Shown: positions 59,469 through 64,000 of the stretch, piece by piece
Layout of the letters: every line of letters begins with the position of its first letter
Position numbering within the stretch: position 1 is the first letter of the stretch
Assembly: GCA_965224065.1 (NCBI GenBank)
Contig: CBDCYF010000005.1
Location: 3,286,001 to 3,350,000 of the forward strand
Source of the DNA: JAOTZA01 sp965224065
GTDB lineage: Bacteria > Acidobacteriota > Thermoanaerobaculia > Multivoradales > JAHEKO01
Length of the DNA: 64,000 nt
Reading direction: 5' to 3'
Made by a program: the position numbers and the translations under genes
Notes under the pieces: model-generated
What the model was told of the DNA's origin: nothing
Databases searched by the model: none
The model's input: the letters and a program-made list of their open reading frames with translations, nothing else

Positions 59469-61865
59469 ATGACCGCAAAGCGTGCTCGCCGGGGACGCAA
59501 GACCTCGATCTTTGCGGCCCACCCGCGCCTGCGTCTCGTTGCCTTCGGCGCGGGAGTGGTGTTGTTCGCGCTCGCCACCTGGATCGCCTGGCCGTTTTGG
59601 CAGCTCTCGACCCAGTTTGCCGCCCGCACCGAGGGGGAGCCGTCGCGGCTCTACGGAGCGCCACTGCGACTCGAGGTCGGCGCCCTGGGCGACGCCGCCG
59701 ACGTCGCCGCCACGCTCGAGTCCCTCGGCTACCGGCGGGTTTCGGGCTCGCTCTCGCCCGGCGAGTTCAGCTCCTGGCGGGGCAAGCTGGACGCCGTGCT
59801 GCGGCCGTTTCCCGATGCTTCCGGTTTGAACCGTGGCGGTATGTTGGAAGTACGGTTCGACGGCGCCCGAGTCGCGGAGCTGACCTGGCGCGGGGAGCCG
59901 GTGCGCGCGGCGGCGCTTGAGCCACCGCTGGTGGCGACCTTTCTCGGCCCCGAACGGCGCGAGCGCCGGCCGGTCCGCGTGCCGGAGCTGCCGGAGGCAC
60001 TGGTGCACGCGGTGCTGGCGGCGGAGGACGCCGGCTTCTACCGGCACGCCGGGCTCTCCCCGAGCGGCATCGCGCGCGCCGCCTGGGTCAACCTGCGCGA
60101 TGTCGAGGTCCGGCAGGGTGGGAGTACTCTGACCCAGCAACTGGTCAAGAACCTGTTTCTCACTCACGAGCGCACGCTGACGCGGAAGTTCAGGGAAGCC
60201 GTGCTCGCCGTCCTGGTGGACCTGCGCTACGACAAAGAGGAGATTCTGGAGGCGTATCTCAACGAGATCTACCTCGGGACTTCGGGCTCGGCCAACTTGA
60301 TCGGGATCGGCTCGGCGGCTTGGTCCTATTTCGGCAAGCGGCCGCAGGAACTGGACCTGTGCGAGACGGCGCTCTTGGCCGCCATCATCCGCTCGCCCGG
60401 CCGCTACTCGCCGTTCAAGCACCCCGAGCGGGCGCGCGCCCGCCGTGACTGGGTCCTCGGCCGGATGACCGAGCTGGGATGGCTCGAGGAGGAACGGCGG
60501 GCCGCGACAGCGGAGGAGCCGTTGTGTGTTTCCCCGCAGCCGCTTCGCCTGCGCGCCGCCCCGTACTTTGTCGACTTCGCGACGCGTGAGGCGAGCGAAC
60601 GGTTCGGTGTCTCAGGGCTCGAGTCCGAGGGCTACGTGCTGCTCTCGACCCTCGAGCCCGACTCCCAGCGAAGCGCCGAGGAGGCCGTCGAGTGGGGCCT
60701 CGAGGCACTGGCCGAAGGCTGGGAGAAGGGCAGCGCCGCGCGGGACGAGTTGCAAGCCGCGCTGGTGTCGCTCGATCCACGCACCGGCGGTATCCGCGCC
60801 TATCTCGGCGGCCGCGACTATTCCGAGAGCCAGTTCGACCGCGTCTCCCAGGCCGAGCGGCAGGCGGGGAGCGCCTTCAAGCCGCTGGTCTACGCGACCG
60901 CCTTCGCGCAGCATGTGATCCAGCCGGCGAGCTTTGTCGAGGACGCACCGGTGACCGTCGCGCTGGCCGGCCGCCGGTGGACGCCGCAGAATTCCGACGG
61001 GGACTACCGTGGGTGGGTGACGGCCCGCACGGCGCTGGAGCGCAGTCTCAACGTGCCCACGGTGCGGGTGGCGCTCGAAACCGGTCTCGAGCAGATCGTC
61101 GAGACCGCCCGTGCGCTCGGGATCTCGTCGACTTTGCAGCCGGTACCCGCGCTCGCCCTCGGCGCTTTCGAGGTCAAGCCGCTAGAGTTGGCGACCGCCT
61201 ATGCCACCCTGGCCGCCGGGGGGGTGAAGCCGCCGGTCCACTCGCTCACCGCGGTCCTCGACCGCGACGGCGCGCCGGTCGAGGGCCGGGCATTGCCGGA
61301 GCCGGAGCGGGTCCTGCCCCGCGACGTCGCCTTTGTGGTTACTTCGGTGCTCCAGGGTGTGCTCGACCGGGGGACCGCCGCGAGTGTTCGCCGCCAGGGT
61401 CTACAGGATCTACTGGCCGGCAAGACCGGGACCACCAACGACCGGCGCGATAGCTGGTTTGCGGGATATTCGTCCGATCGCGCAACCCTGGTGTGGGTGG
61501 GCTACGACGACAACTCGCCGACCCGTCTTTCGGGCGCGCGGGCGGCGCTGCCGATCTGGGCGCGCTTTACCTGGAAGGTGCGCCCCAGCGGCGGCTATCC
61601 GGTCTTCGCCCAGCCCCCGGGGGTGCAGACTGCGTTGATCGATCCCGAGACCGGCGAGCTGGCCACCAGCGCCTGCCCGCTGACCCAGACCGAGGTCTTT
61701 CTCGCCGGTCAGGTCCCCGCGTGGACGTGCCGTCTCCACGGTGGGTTCCGCGACTGGCGCCGGCATCGGCAACAGGATCCGGTGTGGGCCGAGGTCGAGC
61801 GTCCCCGTGGCCGCTGGCGTTGGTTCAAGCGGATCTTCGGGCGCAAGAACCGGGGCACGCCGTAA
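59469..61865 (+). CDS. Class A penicillin-binding protein (PBP1b-like)
   Basis: A 798-residue bifunctional enzyme. One N-terminal membrane helix (LVAFGAGVVLFALATWIAW) precedes a UB2H-like regulatory domain near 50-150. The GT51 transglycosylase has EDAGFYRHAGLSPSGIARA (~187) and GGSTLTQQLVKNLFL (~217). The transpeptidase has the serine motif SAFKPL (~467), SLN (~526) and KTGT (~651). It polymerises and crosslinks peptidoglycan in the periplasm. The UB2H-like region and the C-terminal basic tail resemble E. coli PBP1b. It diverges from the ABC-F gene, with 76 bases between starts. Confidence 0.94.
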   Translation: MTAKRARRGRKTSIFAAHPRLRLVAFGAGVVLFALATWIAWPFWQLSTQFAARTEGEPSRLYGAPLRLEVGALGDAADVAATLESLGYRRVSGSLSPGEFSSWRGKLDAVLRPFPDASGLNRGGMLEVRFDGARVAELTWRGEPVRAAALEPPLVATFLGPERRERRPVRVPELPEALVHAVLAAEDAGFYRHAGLSPSGIARAAWVNLRDVEVRQGGSTLTQQLVKNLFLTHERTLTRKFREAVLAVLVDLRYDKEEILEAYLNEIYLGTSGSANLIGIGSAAWSYFGKRPQELDLCETALLAAIIRSPGRYSPFKHPERARARRDWVLGRMTELGWLEEERRAATAEEPLCVSPQPLRLRAAPYFVDFATREASERFGVSGLESEGYVLLSTLEPDSQRSAEEAVEWGLEALAEGWEKGSAARDELQAALVSLDPRTGGIRAYLGGRDYSESQFDRVSQAERQAGSAFKPLVYATAFAQHVIQPASFVEDAPVTVALAGRRWTPQNSDGDYRGWVTARTALERSLNVPTVRVALETGLEQIVETARALGISSTLQPVPALALGAFEVKPLELATAYATLAAGGVKPPVHSLTAVLDRDGAPVEGRALPEPERVLPRDVAFVVTSVLQGVLDRGTAASVRRQGLQDLLAGKTGTTNDRRDSWFAGYSSDRATLVWVGYDDNSPTRLSGARAALPIWARFTWKVRPSGGYPVFAQPPGVQTALIDPETGELATSACPLTQTEVFLAGQVPAWTCRLHGGFRDWRRHRQQDPVWAEVERPRGRWRWFKRIFGRKNRGTP

Positions 61866-61912
61866 GAGACCCAAAAGCCGGATTGCCCCCTGGCTGATGG
61901 CCAAAACCCCGG

Positions 61913-61918
61913 TATGAT
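61913..61918 (+). promoter_or_regulatory. Possible -10 box of uvrA
   Basis: TATGAT lies 28 bases before the uvrA ATG and is a good -10 match, but no adequate -35 stands 16-18 bases upstream (TTGCCC at 61883 is 24 bases away). The predicted leader would be very short. Confidence 0.3.
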
Positions 61919-61940
61919 GGTCGGCTGATTCCACCCTCAA

Positions 61941-64000
61941 ATGCCGACCTCCACCGCCATAGAAGTCGTTCGGGCCGAGACCCATAACCTTCAGGCGGTC
62001 GACTGCCGGGTGCCGCACGGCAAGGTCACCGTGGTCACCGGGCCTTCTGGTGCCGGCAAGTCCTCGCTGGCCTTCGACACGATCTTTGCCGAGGGACAAC
62101 GGCGGTTTGTGGAGTCGATGTCGACCTACGCGCGGCAGTTTTTGGAGCAGATGGAGCGGCCGCCGGTGGGGGAGATCCGCAACATCCTGCCGGCGGTGGC
62201 GCTCGAGACCAAGAACTCGGTCAAGAACGCGCGCTCGACCGTCGGCACGATCTCGGAGGTCTTGGACGTCTTGCGGCTGCTCTTTTCGCATCTGGGAGAG
62301 GTCCGATGCGATGAGCACGGCGAGATCGCCCGGGCCTTTACGCCGGAGGAGATCGCGGCCGAGCTGTCAGCGGGCGCCGCCGGAGAGAGTTTTTTTCTGG
62401 TCGCCCCGGTCGAGCGGCCGCCAAAAAACGCCGACCAAGCTCTGAGGGGGCTGGTGAGCCAGGGCTTCAGCCGCCGGCTGGAGGACGGTGAGATCGTTCG
62501 CATGACCTCCAAGGCTCGCTGGCTCAAACGGTTCGACCCGCTGCCGCTGGTCCTCGGCCGGTTCAAGGCCGGCGGCGCCGGCTCGCGGCTGGCCTCGGCG
62601 ATCGAGGACGCGCTCACCCTCGGCCACGGGCGGCTCGAGGCCCGGGGAGACAAGGGAACGCGCTTCTTCAGCCGGGGCCTGGGCTGTGTGCTCTGCGGTC
62701 GTCTTTTTCGCCGCACCCAGCCAGCGCTGTTCTCGTTCAACTCCCCGCTGGGAGCGTGTCAGAGCTGCCAGGGGTTCGGGCGTCTGATCGGGATCGACCG
62801 CGGCCGGGTGGTTCCCAACCACGAGCTGTCGCTCGGCGAGCTGCCGATCGCGCCGTGGAACACCCCGGCCTATGAGGAGCTCTACGAACAGCTCTTCGAC
62901 GCCTGCGAAGACCGCGGCGTGCCCCTGGACGTCCCCTGGGGGCATTTGCCCCAGGCCGACCGGGATTGGATCTGGTCGGGCGAATCGGAAGGCGACTCGG
63001 ACTTCGTCAATCTCGAGGATTTCTTCGCCTGGTTGGAGCGTCGCTCCTACAAGGTGCACGTGCGAGTGTTGCTGGCGCGCTATCGCTCCTATGACACCTG
63101 CCCGGACTGTGGAGGACAGCGTTTGCAGCCCGAGGCGCTGCGGGTTCGCCTCCACGGCGCGACACTGCCCAGGCTCTGCGCGCTGAGCGTCGAGGACCTG
63201 AGGGCGTGGCTCCACGCCCGCGAGTGGACGCCCCGTCAGCTCGAAGTCGCCGAGCACCTTATCGAAGAGGTCACCGAAAGGGTAGAAGTGCTCTACCGGG
63301 TGGGTCTCGACTATCTCACCCTCGAACGCCAGGCACGGACCTTGTCGGGCGGCGAGGCGCAGCGTATCCAGCTCGCCGCCGCCATTGGCTCGGGGCTCAC
63401 CAGTACCCTCTATGTGCTCGACGAGCCGACAATCGGGCTCCACCCCAAGGACAGCCACCGTCTGCTCGATCTGCTGCGCTCGCTTTCGGAAGGCGGCAAC
63501 ACCGTCTTGGTGGTCGAGCACGATCGGGTCCTGATCGAGGGCGCCGACCACGTCATCGACCTCGGGCCGCTGGCCGGCGAGCACGGTGGGCGGGTGATGG
63601 TCGAGGGCCCGCTCGCGACCCTGCTCGAATGCGAGGGGTCGCTGACCGCTGCCTATCTTCGCGACCGGCCACCCACGGCGGCGCGTCAGCATGTGGCCCG
63701 TTTCCGGCGCGAGCGCGGCCGCGAGACCCTGGCGGCCGAGCTCGAGGGACGGCCGCAGTTCGAGATCCGCGGGGCCCGTGCTCACAACTTGCGCGACCTG
63801 AGCTTGTCGTTTCCGGCCCAGTCCCTGGTGGCGGTGACCGGAGTCTCGGGGTCGGGCAAGTCGACTCTGGTCGAGAACGTGATTTACGCCAACTACCAGC
63901 GTAGCCGGGGAGTGGTGGACGTTGAACCGGGCGAGTGCGACGGCCTGGAGGGCTTCGAACAGGTCACGGACGTGGTGCTGGTCGACCAGCGGCCGCTGGG
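61941..64000 (+). CDS. uvrA: UvrA-family excision-repair ATPase, 3' truncated by window edge
   Basis: The first 686 codons are present and the frame is open to the window edge. NBD1 has VTGPSGAGKSSLAFDTIFAEG (Walker A, ~33; UvrA usually reads G-L-S-G-S-G-K-S), RRFVESMSTYARQFLEQM, and the UvrB-binding segment near 130-200. The zinc finger is C-x2-C near 249 with C-x2-C near 272. LSGGEAQRIQLAAAIGSGL and YVLDEPTIGLHPKDS follow near 470-500. The NBD2 Walker A is GVSGSGKSTLVENV near 635. It surveys DNA for bulky damage with UvrB. The departures from the canonical Walker A and zinc-finger surroundings suggest a divergent or second UvrA. Confidence 0.88.
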   Translation, partial: MPTSTAIEVVRAETHNLQAVDCRVPHGKVTVVTGPSGAGKSSLAFDTIFAEGQRRFVESMSTYARQFLEQMERPPVGEIRNILPAVALETKNSVKNARSTVGTISEVLDVLRLLFSHLGEVRCDEHGEIARAFTPEEIAAELSAGAAGESFFLVAPVERPPKNADQALRGLVSQGFSRRLEDGEIVRMTSKARWLKRFDPLPLVLGRFKAGGAGSRLASAIEDALTLGHGRLEARGDKGTRFFSRGLGCVLCGRLFRRTQPALFSFNSPLGACQSCQGFGRLIGIDRGRVVPNHELSLGELPIAPWNTPAYEELYEQLFDACEDRGVPLDVPWGHLPQADRDWIWSGESEGDSDFVNLEDFFAWLERRSYKVHVRVLLARYRSYDTCPDCGGQRLQPEALRVRLHGATLPRLCALSVEDLRAWLHAREWTPRQLEVAEHLIEEVTERVEVLYRVGLDYLTLERQARTLSGGEAQRIQLAAAIGSGLTSTLYVLDEPTIGLHPKDSHRLLDLLRSLSEGGNTVLVVEHDRVLIEGADHVIDLGPLAGEHGGRVMVEGPLATLLECEGSLTAAYLRDRPPTAARQHVARFRRERGRETLAAELEGRPQFEIRGARAHNLRDLSLSFPAQSLVAVTGVSGSGKSTLVENVIYANYQRSRGVVDVEPGECDGLEGFEQVTDVVLVDQRPL

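Noticed and set aside
61883..61918. TTGCCC...TATGAT as a full uvrA promoter
   Set aside because: The spacer is 24 bases, too long for a sigma-70 promoter; only the -10-like box is kept as a weak candidate.

Overview
The window is about 64 kb of high-GC, gene-dense bacterial DNA from a Gram-negative organism. It encodes a Wza-type outer-membrane export protein, an outer-membrane beta-barrel candidate, a bifunctional penicillin-binding protein and a GroESL operon. The mix of genes (an ATGA-overlapped exopolysaccharide cluster, DUF4097 repeat protein, LytS/LytTR pair, carbamoyltransferase-SxtJ-DUF5989 trio, PHP-type DNA polymerase X) suggests Acidobacteriota or a neighbouring deep-branching phylum. 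That placement is an inference; no rRNA or tRNA gene was found to test it.

Layout. (1) 1-3.8 kb: the tail of a Wzz-like chain-length protein, an ECF sigma factor on the opposite strand and a large membrane glycosyltransferase-like protein. (2) 3.8-6.0 kb: groES-groEL with a clear sigma-70 promoter, a CIRCE operator for HrcA and a strong terminator. (3) 6-37.7 kb: a cluster of about 30 genes all on the minus strand for a complex surface polysaccharide. Read in transcription order it holds a beta-barrel protein, Wza-like export, Wzc-like co-polymerase/tyrosine kinase, CpsB-like phosphatase, two secreted proteins, sugar-nucleotide enzymes (UDP-sugar dehydrogenase, epimerases, CMP-sugar synthetase, HAD phosphatase), glycosyltransferases, methyltransferases, Wzx flippase, Wzy-like polymerase, a PglC-like initiating transferase with a PglD/NeuD-like acetyltransferase, a nucleotidyltransferase/PqqD pair, a PglF/CapD-like dehydratase, GalE, and finally a carbamoyltransferase with SxtJ and DUF5989 partners. 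Many adjacent genes overlap by 1-4 bases, so much of it is probably translationally coupled. (4) 37.8-40.8 kb: an O-antigen-ligase-like protein converging on a large membrane-anchored repeat protein.

(5) 40.8-48.2 kb: the methionine/one-carbon region metF-metH, followed by a second carbamoyltransferase and a PIG-L deacetylase. The metF leader is the most unusual part of the window. A promoter is followed at once by an RNA element with SAM-I/SAM-IV hallmarks. Its 12-bp closing helix uses the same strand as the 5' arm of an intrinsic terminator. The leader also contains copies of the 3' end of metF and the 5' end of metH, and it ends in a 32-codon metH-derived ORF whose stop overlaps the metF start. 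The metF-metH spacer matches the same unit with the aptamer removed exactly between two GAC triplets.

(6) 48.4-55.7 kb: signalling genes, comprising a TPR protein, a LytS-type kinase, a LytTR regulator and a methyltransferase on the plus strand; an ECF sigma / anti-sigma / DUF4097 operon on the minus strand; and two small membrane proteins. (7) 55.7-64 kb: DNA polymerase X, an ABC-F ATPase, a class A penicillin-binding protein and the start of a UvrA gene cut by the right edge. A 24-bp inverted repeat between polX and the ABC-F gene supplies the stop codons of both.

Start sites were chosen from overlaps, Shine-Dalgarno sequences and domain boundaries. Many reading frames remain open far upstream of the real start in this GC-rich DNA, and several starts appear to be GTG or TTG.
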